This document shows, in pieces, positions 24,679 to 33,541 of a DNA stretch of 64,000 nt; positions within the stretch are counted from its first letter, which is position 1; each line of letters starts with the position of its first letter. Both the position numbers and the translations under genes were made by a program. Below the pieces are notes generated by a model. The model saw nothing but the letters and a program-made list of their open reading frames with translations. It had not been told where the DNA came from and did no database searches. The stretch is from NCBI GenBank assembly GCA_050633365.1, contig JBOEGJ010000036.1, positions 1 through 64,000 of the forward strand. Reading direction: 5' to 3'. The DNA comes from Pseudomaricurvus sp050633365. GTDB taxonomy: Bacteria; Pseudomonadota; Gammaproteobacteria; Pseudomonadales; Cellvibrionaceae.

Positions 24679-25545
24679 ATGAAAAGCTGGATAAAAGTCA
24701 TGGCGATCGCTTTACCCGTTACCCTGGTGGGCGGCTACTGGATAGTGAGCGGCGGTGAGCCGCAACGGGATTCAACGGAAGAGTCTACTTTGCCGCCGCT
24801 GACGTCATCAGAAGGGTTGCAGTCACCTCCAGAACCCACTCAAGCTGCCAAGTTACAGGGGCAGGTGGCGCGAGAGACTCCGCAACCGGCTGTGGAAATT
24901 GCGTTGCCCGCAAAGCCGCAGACGATCCTGCCCGCGCTCTTAGATCTGCCGAGTAGCTTAAATAGCAGCGATGAATCTGCGGTTTCGGTGTTGAGCGAGC
25001 TGTCGCCATCGTTGGTGCAATGGTTAGTACCCCAAGAGCAGGTTCGCAAGTGGGTGTTGGCAATCGATCTATTGGCCGACGGAAGATTACCCCAACGTCA
25101 TCGCCCTTTGGCGTTTTCGGCCCCCGCATTTCAGGTAGCTGAACTCACCGGTGAGGGTGAAACGACCGAAGTGGGCAGTGAGCGCTATCGCGCGGCACTT
25201 CGCAATCAGCAGCGCTTTAATGATTTAGTCGAGGCGGTAACGCTTATCGACCCTCGAACTGCGGGTCGTTACTACAAGGCATGGTTGCCAATGCTGGAGC
25301 AAGCTTACGCAGAGTTAGGCAAGCAGGGGGATTTTAATCAGCGACTATTTAAGGCGGTGGATAATATTTTGGCGACAAAGGCGATGTCAGGTGATGGGGT
25401 TCTGAAGCAGCCTCATGTTCTGTACGAATTTGAATCCAGCGCCGTAGAGCAGTCCAGCGCACTTGAAAAGGCGCTGTGGCGTTTGGGCGATGAAAACCGA
25501 GTCGGCCTACAAGCTTTTTTGAAGGAGCTTAGATTCTATCTGTGA
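24679..25545 (+). CDS. DUF3014 family membrane-anchored protein
   Basis: The 288-residue product has an N-terminal membrane anchor (WIKVMAIALPVTLVGGYWIV), a Pro/Glu-rich linker (~35-85) and a conserved globular C-terminal part (LPALLDLPSSLNSSD ... FNDLVEAVTLIDPR ... VDNILATKAMSG ... VLYEFESSAVEQ). This matches the DUF3014 family found across gammaproteobacteria. The function is unknown; most of the chain should be periplasmic. The start is ATG 24679, behind AGGAG with a short 4-base spacing. It is a single-gene unit. Confidence 0.78.
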   Translation: MKSWIKVMAIALPVTLVGGYWIVSGGEPQRDSTEESTLPPLTSSEGLQSPPEPTQAAKLQGQVARETPQPAVEIALPAKPQTILPALLDLPSSLNSSDESAVSVLSELSPSLVQWLVPQEQVRKWVLAIDLLADGRLPQRHRPLAFSAPAFQVAELTGEGETTEVGSERYRAALRNQQRFNDLVEAVTLIDPRTAGRYYKAWLPMLEQAYAELGKQGDFNQRLFKAVDNILATKAMSGDGVLKQPHVLYEFESSAVEQSSALEKALWRLGDENRVGLQAFLKELRFYL

Positions 25546-25814
25546 TAAATCTTTCGCAAGCAACTGTTGAGAGGTTTCAGTGAAGAGCTTTTCGTTGATG
25601 CGAGTGGGAGGGGGGGATAAGCCATTCCAGGGTAGGGGGTCTAAGTCGTCAAGTGTGCCTAGACTATGGTCGCATGTGAGTCGTTGAGCAGTCTTGATAG
25701 ACTTTTTAAAGTTACAAGGCAAACAATACACGACTATTTACCTGCTCAGCGAGTTAACAGGCACTGTGTGTAAACGTCTTTTCTCGCTAGGCGCCCAACC
25801 GAACAGGTCCGATC

Positions 25815-27719
25815 ATGAGCTACCAATCTGAATACCAACAGTCCATCGAAGCACCGGAAGAGTTCTGGCGCTCTAAAGCCACTGAATTGGATTGGTTTTC
25901 CTTGCCCCGCGAGATTTTATCTAAGGATGAAAACGGCATTGACCGGTGGTTTGCCGATGGAGAAATGAACACCTGTCACATGGCGCTTGATTATCATTTC
26001 GAGGCGGGCCGGGGTGATCAGATCGCGATTTACTATGATTCACCGGTCACCAACAGCCGCGCAGAAATAAGCTATCGAGATCTGTGTGGCCAGGTGGCGA
26101 CTTTTGCCGGCGGCCTACGAGATCAAGGCGTGAGTAAGGGCGATCGCGTACTGATATACATGCCGATGATCCCTCAGGCGGTGGTGGCGATGTTGGCCTG
26201 TGCAAGACTAGGGGCGATACACTCGGTGGTATTTGGCGGTTTTGCCTCAAATGAGCTGGCCGTACGTATCGACGACGCCAAGCCAACCGTGGTGGTGACG
26301 GCATCTTGCGGTATCGAGGTGAATCGCGTTATTGCCTATAAGCCGCTGCTCGACGAAGCTATTAATCTTGCCAATCACAAACCGTCATCCTGTGTGGTTT
26401 ATCAACGAGATCAAGTCAGTGCTGAAATGCAGCCCGACCGAGACCTCGACTGGGGCGAGCTAATGACTCAGTCATCGCCAGCCGCTTGCGTCACCGTCAA
26501 GGGCACTGATCCGCTATATGTACTCTACACGTCAGGCACCACCGGCAAACCAAAGGGGGTTGTCAGAGACAATGGCGGCCATGCGGTGGCGATGAAATAC
26601 AGCATGAAAGCCATTTACGATATGGATCCAGGTGACGTCTTCTGGGCGGCATCCGATGTCGGTTGGGTGGTGGGGCACTCTTATATCGTCTACGGGCCTC
26701 TGTTAGCTGGACTGAGCACGGTACTCTACGAAGGCAAGCCAGTGAAAACCCCAGATGCAGGAGCCTTCTGGCGGGTTGTCAGCGACTACAAGGTAAAAGC
26801 CCTGTTCTCAGCGCCCACTGCCTTTCGAGCGATCAAAAAGGAAGATCCCAACTCCGAATGCCTGAAGAAATATGATCTCTCGAGCCTAGAGACCGTGTTT
26901 ATGGCCGGGGAGCGTCTCGACCCACCCACCTATCATTGGGTGAAAGACTTACTTGGCGTACCGGTGATCGATCATTGGTGGCAGACCGAAACCGGTTGGG
27001 CGATTTGTGGCAATCTAATGGGTGTGGAGCCAAAAGAGCCTAAAGCGGGCTCGTCAACCTTACCCTCACCGGGATTCAATGTGAAAATTTTGGACGATGA
27101 CGGTCGCGAGTTAGGTCCGAATCAGCAGGGTAACGTCGCCATTGAACTCCCGCTTCCTCCCAGTTGCCTGCCCACAATCTGGGGCGACTTTGAACGCTTC
27201 AACGACGGATATTTGTCAACCTTCGAAGGCTACTATGTCTCGGGTGATGGCGGTTATAAAGACGAAGATGGTTATGTCTTTATCATGGGGCGCACTGATG
27301 ATGTGATTAACGTTGCCGGCCATCGATTATCCACCGGAGAAATGGAAGAGGTGCTAGCGGCACACCCTCTAGTGGCCGAGTGCGCCGTTGTCGGCATTCA
27401 CTGTGAGCTCAAAGGACAAATGCCGCTGGGGCTGGTGCTGCTTAAAGACGGCGCCGATATCGAGGCTGCCCAGCTGGAGCGAGAACTAGTCGCTAGCGTG
27501 CGCCAAGAGATAGGCGCTGTCGCTTGTTTTAAGAATGCTCTCGTGGCCCAACGTTTGCCAAAAACACGATCGGGTAAGATTTTACGTAAACTTTTACGTC
27601 AAATTGCCGATGGAGAAGAATATAGCGTGCCTTCAACCATCGACGATCCGGCTAGCCTTGGCGAGATCGCACAATTGATGATTGAGCACAATATTGGACG
27701 CGCGGCGGAACTGGCCTAA
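25815..27719 (+). CDS. prpE: Propionyl-CoA synthetase (AMP-forming)
   Basis: The 634-residue enzyme activates propionate with ATP and CoA to propionyl-CoA. It carries the adenylate-forming signature YTSGTTGKPKGVVRD, core motif DHWWQTETGW and C-terminal catalytic Lys in KTRSGKILRK. Global similarity to PrpE is clear (HSVVFGGFASNELAVRIDDAKP; IWGDFERF; GRTDDVINVAGHRLSTGEMEE), with length 634 against 628 in Escherichia coli. The 2-methylcitrate genes that usually accompany prpE are not in this window, so propionyl-CoA may go instead to carboxylation; the multidomain carboxylase at 36573 is one candidate route (inference). The close relative acetyl-CoA synthetase is the alternative, but the N-terminus favours PrpE. 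Confidence 0.88.
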   Translation: MSYQSEYQQSIEAPEEFWRSKATELDWFSLPREILSKDENGIDRWFADGEMNTCHMALDYHFEAGRGDQIAIYYDSPVTNSRAEISYRDLCGQVATFAGGLRDQGVSKGDRVLIYMPMIPQAVVAMLACARLGAIHSVVFGGFASNELAVRIDDAKPTVVVTASCGIEVNRVIAYKPLLDEAINLANHKPSSCVVYQRDQVSAEMQPDRDLDWGELMTQSSPAACVTVKGTDPLYVLYTSGTTGKPKGVVRDNGGHAVAMKYSMKAIYDMDPGDVFWAASDVGWVVGHSYIVYGPLLAGLSTVLYEGKPVKTPDAGAFWRVVSDYKVKALFSAPTAFRAIKKEDPNSECLKKYDLSSLETVFMAGERLDPPTYHWVKDLLGVPVIDHWWQTETGWAICGNLMGVEPKEPKAGSSTLPSPGFNVKILDDDGRELGPNQQGNVAIELPLPPSCLPTIWGDFERFNDGYLSTFEGYYVSGDGGYKDEDGYVFIMGRTDDVINVAGHRLSTGEMEEVLAAHPLVAECAVVGIHCELKGQMPLGLVLLKDGADIEAAQLERELVASVRQEIGAVACFKNALVAQRLPKTRSGKILRKLLRQIADGEEYSVPSTIDDPASLGEIAQLMIEHNIGRAAELA

Positions 27720-27788
27720 TCCGTTTGCCTGCCATGCATTAAGGGCAGTGAGGCATTGTTTCTCCGTCTGAGTCTTAGAGGAGTAATC

Positions 27789-28454
27789 ATGTCTTTTCAA
27801 ATTTTTGAGCAGGGGCGTCGTATCGAGACGCCCTGGAAAGACTCATTTCCCTCGCGGCAAGTGAATCGACTTGAGAAAACCGCTGGCCTGACGCGAATCT
27901 CCCAACAGCAAGACGCTGTCGAAAGTGATAAACAGGACACCTCTGACCCCCAAATTTCCGAATATCAACGTCAGCAAATTGCTGACGACGGGGATACCCG
28001 TAAACGTATCTACCGCGCCGACCAGATTATGGTGTCGCCGGTTCACACCTTGTCGCCCTCACAATCTCTCGACCAAGCATGGGCCGTTTTTGCCGAGCTA
28101 AAGATTCGACACCTACCGGTTGTCGATGCTCAGGGGCAGGTCCAGGGTTTAGTCTCTCAGCGACGACTCTTGAAGATGACCTCGAGCTTAGCGGGCCCGT
28201 CCATGGCTCGCTCGAAAGAGGGCATGAGCTCGGCGCCGTCAGGTGCCAGTCCGGTCTCTGCAATCATGCGCCGCCGAGTGCTCACGGCGACCCCAGACAC
28301 CAATTTGCGTGAATTGACCAAGGTTATGCTTGAGCGTCACGTGGGTTCTTTGTTGATACTGTCAGATCCCGATCAACAGTTGTCGGGTATTATTACCCGT
28401 TCAGATGTGCTCAAAGCCGTATCGCACCAAGTACCTTTAGAATTATGGGCTTGA
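27789..28454 (+). CDS. Tandem CBS-domain protein
   Basis: The 221-residue soluble protein has a low-complexity N-terminal third and two CBS domains at ~80-130 (MVSPVHTLSPSQSLDQAWAVF ... HLPVVDAQGQVQGLVSQRRL) and ~155-215 (MRRRVLTATPDTNLRELTKVML ... GSLLILSDPDQQLSGIITRSDVL). CBS pairs bind adenosine nucleotides and regulate partners; no effector domain is fused here. ATG 27789 has a GAGGAG site just upstream. It lies 69 bases after prpE and may be co-transcribed, which would suggest adenylate sensing linked to acyl-CoA synthesis (inference). Confidence 0.82.
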   Translation: MSFQIFEQGRRIETPWKDSFPSRQVNRLEKTAGLTRISQQQDAVESDKQDTSDPQISEYQRQQIADDGDTRKRIYRADQIMVSPVHTLSPSQSLDQAWAVFAELKIRHLPVVDAQGQVQGLVSQRRLLKMTSSLAGPSMARSKEGMSSAPSGASPVSAIMRRRVLTATPDTNLRELTKVMLERHVGSLLILSDPDQQLSGIITRSDVLKAVSHQVPLELWA

Positions 28455-28519
28455 CGATTATGAGCCTGAAACTCATGGTTGATATTTATGCGGTTTCTTA
28501 TCCCTGATTGGACTTCATT

Positions 28520-28831
28520 ATGACTCTTCGATTATCGTCTTTGCTCCGTCTGCTCATAGTCGCGTGGGTGATGCTCGGATGCACCTCTGAAAACGAGCAT
28601 TTTTGCTCCAAGTATTCCTATTTTTACAAGGAATTAACCGCACCGGGAATTCTCCCCATTTCTCAGCTTCGCTCTCAGCTTGAAAAAGAAAAGGCGGGTA
28701 CAGGCGCTGATCGGGAAAGGGCCAAAATGGCGTTGTTCGTGCTTGCCGACATTGGCCGCAACATGAAACCCGAGCAGGAATCGCCTTCGGACTATTGTCT
28801 GCGTCGAAAACGCTGGGAGCAATACCGATAG
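28520..28831 (+). CDS. Small putative lipoprotein, 103 aa
   Basis: The product begins MTLRLSSLLRLLIVAWVMLG followed by Cys, a good lipobox (V-M-L-G-C), so it should be lipid-anchored. The mature part is charged, with four further cysteines, and ends YCLRRKRWEQYR. No recognised family. It is 65 bases after the CBS gene and 82 before the next gene. A TTG at 28508 would add four residues. Confidence 0.65.
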   Translation: MTLRLSSLLRLLIVAWVMLGCTSENEHFCSKYSYFYKELTAPGILPISQLRSQLEKEKAGTGADRERAKMALFVLADIGRNMKPEQESPSDYCLRRKRWEQYR

Positions 28832-28913
28832 CAAATTTCATTGGTTCTATTGTGCAAGTCACAAAAAGATTGTTAGACTCGCGCCACGGGAATAACAACA
28901 AAAGAGAGAACCT

Positions 28914-29795
28914 ATGAATCCTTCCGTCCGATCATTTATCGCCATATGCGTTGTTCTTGGGGTTGGGGCCCTAGTCGCATGGGCTGGTAGCGACAACAGC
29001 ATCACTTACCGTGATCTGTCTATTTTTTGGTGGTGCGGTCTGTTGGCCTTTGCCATCCAGTGGCTGGCGTTCGTTCCTGCCTACCTGAAGCAAACCGAGC
29101 ACTATTACGATTTGATTGGCAGCACGACCTATCTCACGGTTGTTGGGGTTGCCTTATGGCTGGGCGGTAAAACCGATCCGCGCAGCCTCATAGTGTCGCT
29201 ACTGGTGGCAATTTGGGCAGTTCGTCTTGGTAGCTTTTTGTTTATGCGCATCAGCCAAGATGGGAAAGACAGTCGCTTCGATCAGATAAAGCCTAAGCCC
29301 TGGCGTTTCTTGTTTGCTTGGACTCTGCAAGGGCTTTGGGTGTTTTTAACCCTGGCGGCCGTACTGGTGGTTTTGACCAGTGAGCAGACCGCAGAGTTAG
29401 GTCTAGTGGGCTATTTAGGTATTGCGTTGTGGGTGGTGGGATTTGTTGTCGAAGTGGTTTCTGACCGCCAAAAACGACAGTTTCGTGTGGCTCGGGAGCG
29501 AGGTGAGACTGGACCCTTCATTACCACCGGTTTGTGGGCTTATTCACGCCACCCAAATTATTTCGGAGAGATTGTGCTCTGGCTCGGCCTGGCGATCGTG
29601 GCAATTCCGGTGATGAGCGGTTGGCAATGGGTTGGCATAGTGTCACCACTGTTTGTGACTTTACTGTTAACGCGAGTGAGCGGGATTCCCATGCTGGAGA
29701 AAAAATCTGATCAGCAGTGGGGCGAGGACGAAAGTTATCAGCGTTATAAAGCTCAAACCCCAGTTTTGATTCCGCGTCTATTTGCCGCTAAATAA
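28914..29795 (+). CDS. DUF1295 / steroid 5-alpha-reductase-like membrane protein
   Basis: The 293-residue product is an integral membrane protein with about seven to eight helices. It carries the C-terminal signature of DUF1295 and steroid-reductase/isoprenylcysteine-methyltransferase-like proteins: GPFITTGLWAYSRHPNYFGEIVLWLG and a terminal YQRYKAQTPVLIPR. Enzymes with this fold reduce steroid or lipid double bonds or methylate membrane substrates; the substrate is unknown. AGAGAG lies just upstream of ATG 28914. A strong hairpin at 29812 follows. Confidence 0.85.
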   Translation: MNPSVRSFIAICVVLGVGALVAWAGSDNSITYRDLSIFWWCGLLAFAIQWLAFVPAYLKQTEHYYDLIGSTTYLTVVGVALWLGGKTDPRSLIVSLLVAIWAVRLGSFLFMRISQDGKDSRFDQIKPKPWRFLFAWTLQGLWVFLTLAAVLVVLTSEQTAELGLVGYLGIALWVVGFVVEVVSDRQKRQFRVARERGETGPFITTGLWAYSRHPNYFGEIVLWLGLAIVAIPVMSGWQWVGIVSPLFVTLLLTRVSGIPMLEKKSDQQWGEDESYQRYKAQTPVLIPRLFAAK

Positions 29796-29811
29796 TCTGT
29801 CATTTATCTTG

Positions 29812-29839
29812 GAGATCGTCGAAGGAGTTCGACGGTCTC
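29812..29839 (+). terminator. 12-bp hairpin without T-run after the DUF1295 gene
   Basis: GAGATCGTCGAA at 29812-29823 pairs with TTCGACGGTCTC at 29828-29839 (one G-T wobble) around a GGAG loop. It sits between convergent genes and is very stable, but it is followed by AGTTGG rather than T. Confidence 0.45.
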
Positions 29840-29888
29840 AGTTGGCCCCTTGAATACTCACAACCTAGTTTAAAGAGCCTCAATCAAC

Positions 29889-31694
29889 TCAACCGGCTTC
29901 CACGTTAATTTTTTCAACGCTGCTTTCGCATTTTAAGGTATTGCACTCTAGGGTATCGCCTTCGGTGGTGGTTGTGAGCTTGTTACTCGGCTCAATGCGT
30001 GCTGATTCATCAATCTGTGTGGAATAATTGATCATTACGCCCGAATTACAATGGCGAGGGTGATCTCTGCCGTTTTCTTTAGCTTCGTAAAGAGCTACAT
30101 CGGCGAGTTTCATTAAGCTGGCGTAGTCTTCGGCATCCTGCGGATAGGTGGCCACGCCAATGGAAAGCGTGAGCTTGCCCAGTGACTGCCCATGAAAATC
30201 TAAGTGTAAATCTCGCACCTGGTTGCAGAGTTTATCCGCAACGGCCATGGCCGCTTCACCGCTGGTGTTTGGAACAACCACGCACAGCTCCTCACCGCCC
30301 ACTCGACACACCATGTCTTCGCCTCGAACACCGTTCACCAGTAGAGAACTTAAGGCTTTGAGTACATAGTCTCCTGCATCATGACCAAAATTGTCGTTAA
30401 AGCGTTTAAAGTGATCCATGTCGAGCATCAATAGTGAGAGCGATTGATTGTGTCTCTGAGCGCGCATTAATTCGTGATCAATGGATTCCTCTAAGAAACG
30501 TCTATTGTGTAGGCCGGTTAAGGTGTCTCGCACCGCTTGTTCGCGCAGTTCTTCCTGCAGAGTCAAGTTGGCCAGGGCCAAACCCAGTTGCTCGCAAATG
30601 GTGAAGGCGAGTTGAAATCGCTCTTCCGAGACTTCTTGATCGTGCATGTACAAATGCATCATACCGATGGTATTGCCGTGGGCGATGAGTGGAATGCATA
30701 GGGTTTGATCGTTGCCCACGTTGCGCATGTGAGAGCAGGGTAGGGTTGTGAATTTATCGTTGGCAAGATGAAATTTTCCCTTGCGAAGCGCCCAGCATTC
30801 ATCTGGCGCAAACGCCGTGGCGCCCGGCCAGCTGCCACCCCAATCGAGTTTGACTTCAAGCTGATTGCGGGAGGCGCGCATCATCGATACGGCACCGTTG
30901 ATGTCGCCAAGCATCCGCGGAATCACGTCTTGAACCACCTGTTGAGCCTCTGATAGTGAATTGCACGCTGCCAGCATGTTGGCCAGGCGTTGAAGTAACT
31001 CAATTTCTCGAGTGCGATCTTCGACGTGTTTTTCCAGCTGCTCTTGTTCAGTATGAAGATGTTGGTCAACCCCTCGTATGACGTTTCGAGCCAAAAGTGC
31101 CATACAGACAATAATCGCGATTAACAGTGACCCCACCATGGTTTTTAAATCGCTGGCAATGGCTCTAGACACTAGTAAAGGCGTAGAGACTCTGAGGAGG
31201 CCACTAAAGTCGCCGAACTTAGTCTGACGAGCCGCGTACATAACATTGGTGTTGAGGGCGGAATTGAAACGAATTGAATAGCCTGAGCCGGTGGAAAGCG
31301 CTGTCGCAATTTCCGGTAAGTCAGAGACTTTATCCAGCTCCACTAGATCTAATACCGAGCGTTCACTGTCGGCTATAACCTCGCCGCTATTTCGGATCAA
31401 TGTTATGGCGCGCTGCGGATAGATCAGGCGTTGTTGTTTCAAGTAATCGCTGAGAAATTCCGGCGTGTTCTCTGGGGCATGTTGCTGAAGACCGCGATTG
31501 ATTCGATCCAAGTCGGACTGCAATGACTTCGATGAGTAGTCATTTAACCAGTTGGTTAGCAGCATACTGAAGGCGAGAAAGCCGCCGATACTTAATAATG
31601 TGAGGCCGATTAATGGGGTATAAAAAAGGCGTTTTTCCATAGTTTTCGACCTAAAATCCCGAGCTTTTGACGGTTGTCGGTTAACTGTAGTCAA
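29889..31694 (-). CDS. Membrane-bound diguanylate cyclase with sensory and GAF-like regions
   Basis: The ~600-residue protein has two membrane helices (near residues 30-50 and 190-212) flanking a periplasmic sensor region. A coiled coil follows (QEQLEKHVEDRTREIELLQRL), then a GAF-like domain (~245-390) and a C-terminal GGDEF domain with RDTLTGLHNRRFLEE, catalytic GGEEL near 467 and an intact inhibitory site RGED five residues before it. It should make c-di-GMP and be feedback-inhibited. The outer start is TTG 31694 behind GGAGAG; ATG 31640 (MEKRLFYTPLIG) is also credible. It is divergent from a PilZ gene at 31847, so enzyme and receptor probably share a control region. Confidence 0.9.
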   Translation of the reverse strand: MTTVNRQPSKARDFRSKTMEKRLFYTPLIGLTLLSIGGFLAFSMLLTNWLNDYSSKSLQSDLDRINRGLQQHAPENTPEFLSDYLKQQRLIYPQRAITLIRNSGEVIADSERSVLDLVELDKVSDLPEIATALSTGSGYSIRFNSALNTNVMYAARQTKFGDFSGLLRVSTPLLVSRAIASDLKTMVGSLLIAIIVCMALLARNVIRGVDQHLHTEQEQLEKHVEDRTREIELLQRLANMLAACNSLSEAQQVVQDVIPRMLGDINGAVSMMRASRNQLEVKLDWGGSWPGATAFAPDECWALRKGKFHLANDKFTTLPCSHMRNVGNDQTLCIPLIAHGNTIGMMHLYMHDQEVSEERFQLAFTICEQLGLALANLTLQEELREQAVRDTLTGLHNRRFLEESIDHELMRAQRHNQSLSLLMLDMDHFKRFNDNFGHDAGDYVLKALSSLLVNGVRGEDMVCRVGGEELCVVVPNTSGEAAMAVADKLCNQVRDLHLDFHGQSLGKLTLSIGVATYPQDAEDYASLMKLADVALYEAKENGRDHPRHCNSGVMINYSTQIDESARIEPSNKLTTTTEGDTLECNTLKCESSVEKINVEAG

Positions 31695-31846
31695 TTATAT
31701 TTACACTCTCCATTTTCCGGTGAGCCTATTGGGCACAATGTCGTTTATTTCATTTGAATGACGCGCGAATTGGACGTAAAGCGGCTAAGCTTGATGATAA
31801 TACGAACTAAGTGTTAGTCGATCAGACCGCGAGGGAGAACAGCAGG

Positions 31847-32236
31847 GTGAAGGGACGCGAACGTCGAGAGCAACCAAGAATGCGATTGGATGGCCAAAGT
31901 TCTCGCATACAAACTCGAGTAATCTGGCCTAACCAACAAGACTTGGACTCGGACTGTATCGAATTTGTCGACATCAGTCGATCGGGGTTTGGGCTGCAAA
32001 CACGCCATGAGTTTTCAGTCGGCCAATCGCTTAAGCTCGAGGTTTCTATTGACGAAGCCTCGCCTATTATTCTGGTGGCAGTGATCTGCAATTGTCGGGG
32101 AAGGGGTACCGATTTTCGTTATGGAGCTTACTTTGAGTACGACGCAGAACCCGATGACGCTTACACCGAGTCAGTGCTGATAGAGATGGAGCGAGAGATT
32201 CGCGCGCAGGCCCGAGCGGATGATGAGGCTTGCTAA
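31847..32236 (+). CDS. PilZ-domain c-di-GMP receptor-like protein
   Basis: The 129-residue protein has the two PilZ signatures: an N-terminal RERREQPR (RxxxR) and DISRSGFGLQ (D/N-x-S-x-x-G). It is a stand-alone c-di-GMP-binding domain, cytoplasmic, with an acidic C-terminal tail. GTG 31847, preceded by AGGGAG, is preferred to the in-frame GTG at 31811. It lies divergently from a diguanylate cyclase, a pairing that suggests local signalling (inference). Confidence 0.83.
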   Translation: MKGRERREQPRMRLDGQSSRIQTRVIWPNQQDLDSDCIEFVDISRSGFGLQTRHEFSVGQSLKLEVSIDEASPIILVAVICNCRGRGTDFRYGAYFEYDAEPDDAYTESVLIEMEREIRAQARADDEAC

Positions 32237-32284
32237 GGTGACTAACCGTTTTTGTCGGCTATTGTTTCTACTTATTGAATAGGT

Positions 32285-32302
32285 AGACCGCTTTCGCGGT
32301 CT
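32285..32302. terminator. Hairpin between convergent PilZ and DUF2147 genes
   Basis: AGACCGC at 32285-32291 and GCGGTCT at 32296-32302 pair perfectly across a TTTC tetraloop. There is no T-run on either side. It lies exactly between the two convergent stop codons, which supports a 3'-end role. Confidence 0.45.
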
Positions 32303-32312
32303 GTCGCCATCT

Positions 32313-32735
32313 CTAGTTGGCTCGTTTCCATTCTTTAGTTTGTGAAATAAAACCAAAGCCTGCTTTCAGTTTCAGCGTGTCTCCATCAAGCCAGAGTTTA
32401 CAGTCGTACTCATTGCCAGTTTCTGGATCTAGCACGGTGCCGTTTACCCAGGCTTGGCCTTCACTTTCAAGCCCGGTAATGAACACGAGTCCGGCAATTG
32501 GTTGATTTTCGCGATGATCAAAACACTCGCCGCAGACGGCGTCTTGTTGAGTTTCGTCATAGAGCTTAACAATGCGCCCTTGAAGTTCGTCGCCGGTCTT
32601 GTAGAGCTCAACCAGTGATTCAGGCTGACCAAATCGATCCAGTGTATTCCACTGACCTATGACTTGATCGTTTGCTTGACTGGTCAGAGAAAAGCAAAGA
32701 GCGGCGACCCACAACAAACCTTGAAAAATGCGCAT
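32313..32735 (-). CDS. DUF2147 family secreted protein
   Basis: The 140-residue product has a signal peptide (MRIFQGLLWVAALCFSLTSQA) and the DUF2147 pattern: IGQWNTLD near the start of the mature chain, VELYKTGDELQGRIVKL, a C-x-x-C pair (CGEC), GLVFITGL, ILDPETGN-like VLDPETGNEYDCKLWL and a terminal W. A beta-rich periplasmic or surface protein of unknown function. ATG has CGGAG 7 bases upstream. Monocistronic. Confidence 0.85.
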   Translation of the reverse strand: MRIFQGLLWVAALCFSLTSQANDQVIGQWNTLDRFGQPESLVELYKTGDELQGRIVKLYDETQQDAVCGECFDHRENQPIAGLVFITGLESEGQAWVNGTVLDPETGNEYDCKLWLDGDTLKLKAGFGFISQTKEWKRAN

Positions 32736-32968
32736 GAAAACTCCGTTATCGTTATTTGGGATAATTGACGTGGCAGTGTACCATTGCCGCCTTTTTCGTC
32801 ATTACTAGTGGCCGTAAAGAAGTGCTAATGGCGTTAATTGACGACGGTGTTGCGGTGCCGTAACAACATGTTGTCGGTGACTTTCCAGAAACTACAGTGC
32901 CGTCGGTATACAACAGTTAGTCGTCAACACTTTAGTAGATAACTGGCAGATCATAAGGGTTTTGTTCG

Positions 32969-33535
32969 ATGGATAAAGGTGGAATCTCGAATTCCGTTAT
33001 TGAAGACACTGAAGCCTGGCTTCAGCAGGTGGTTATTGGGTTAAACCTCTGTCCTTTTGCTTCGAAACCCTTTCGCGCCGAACAAGTGCGTTTTGTGTGC
33101 TCAGAGGCAACGACCGAGCAGTCGTTACTGGAGGATTTACAGCGCGAGTTAAGAATCCTTGGCGACGCCAAAGCGGAAGATATTGAGACTAGTTTGCTGG
33201 TGGCGCCAAACGTGCTGCAGGACTTTTTAGATTACAACCAGTTTTTGGATTGGGCCGATCAACTGCTGCGTCGAGAGCGATGGGAAGGGATTATTCAGAT
33301 TGCATCTTTTCATCCAGATTATTGCTTTGCGGGGGCGGCGCCCGACGACGCCGAAAATCTAACCAACCGCTCGCCTTACCCAACACTTCACCTGATTCGT
33401 GAAGACAGTTTAGAGGCGGTGCTTGAGCGTTATCCCGATTCGGATCGTATCCCCGATAGCAATATCGAAAAAATGAATCAGCTTAGTGCAAAGGATAAGG
33501 CTCGCCTGTTTCCCTATCTCTTTACCGAAAGGTGA
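32969..33535 (+). CDS. DUF1415 family protein
   Basis: The 188-residue soluble protein carries the DUF1415 pattern: EAWLQQVVIGLNLCPFA near the start, FVCSEA, FLDWADQLL, GIIQIASFHPDYCFAG and a closing NRSPYPTLHLIREDS ... YPDSDRIPDSN. Function unknown; the family is common in proteobacteria. It faces the CvfB-like gene convergently, with only 6 bases between stops and no terminator visible. Confidence 0.88.
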   Translation: MDKGGISNSVIEDTEAWLQQVVIGLNLCPFASKPFRAEQVRFVCSEATTEQSLLEDLQRELRILGDAKAEDIETSLLVAPNVLQDFLDYNQFLDWADQLLRRERWEGIIQIASFHPDYCFAGAAPDDAENLTNRSPYPTLHLIREDSLEAVLERYPDSDRIPDSNIEKMNQLSAKDKARLFPYLFTER

Positions 33536-33541
33536 GAGGGG

